Shown piece after piece: positions 58,524 to 58,546 of a DNA stretch of 58,546 nt. Source of the DNA: Zygnema cylindricum (lineage: Eukaryota > Streptophyta > Zygnematophyceae > Zygnematales > Zygnemataceae); contig JBBHKE010002400.1 of NCBI GenBank assembly GCA_037447655.1, forward strand, positions 1 to 58,546, in the 5' to 3' direction. Under the pieces are notes generated by a model, which worked only from the letters and a program-made list of their open reading frames with translations, had not been told where the DNA came from and did not search any database. Position numbers and translations under genes: made by a program. Numbering within the stretch: the first letter of the stretch is position 1; each line of letters begins with the position of its first letter.

Positions 58524-58546
58524 CTGCAATTTCTGCAATTGACCAA

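Overview
The window is nuclear DNA of a plant-type eukaryote, probably a streptophyte alga or another green-lineage organism with a repeat-rich genome. Reasons: AT-rich sequence, genes split by many GT-AG introns of about 100-1600 bp, a plant-style MATE transporter, a full-size ABCA transporter, a BED-finger hAT transposase, a decayed copia-type element and many small TIR elements. The sequence does not fix the species.

Layout. 1-3970 is gene-free repeat DNA. 4266-11215 (+) is an apparently intact 7-exon MATE transporter gene (654 aa). 11216-16600 holds minisatellites, (AT)n tracts and the remains of a copia-like LTR element. 16616-20642 (-) is a second MATE copy, tail-to-tail with the first, and broken: it has lost exons 2 and 6, has an early stop in each of exons 3, 4 and 7, a frameshift and a lost donor site. 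20643-35500 is a large repeat field with several TIR elements that can be delimited, (GAT)n arrays, an AT-palindrome array and two weak orphan exon candidates. 35550-37721 (-) is an uninterrupted hAT transposase ORF. 39120-58523 (-) is an ABCA transporter gene with 23 recognisable exons (at least 1863 aa). Its N-terminal exon or exons lie beyond the right edge.

Genes. The three protein families are all membrane exporters or mobile-element proteins, and there is no operon-like relation between them. All exon phases in MATE-1 and ABCA close without a frameshift, so both look functional.

Most unusual observation. Exon edges of the active genes, splice sites included, are repeated in tandem inside the adjacent introns. 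In the last ABCA intron the 3' edge of exon 22 is present about four times and the 5' edge of exon 23 about six times. Exon 5, exon 19 and the first exon of MATE-1 have similar extra copies. A Stowaway-like MITE family with TA target sites has also seeded at least five ABCA introns. One element has a paralogous empty site nearby that confirms its boundaries.

Exon coordinates were read by eye from splice motifs, reading-frame continuity and remembered family architecture. No alignment or database search was run, so single-base errors at some junctions are possible.
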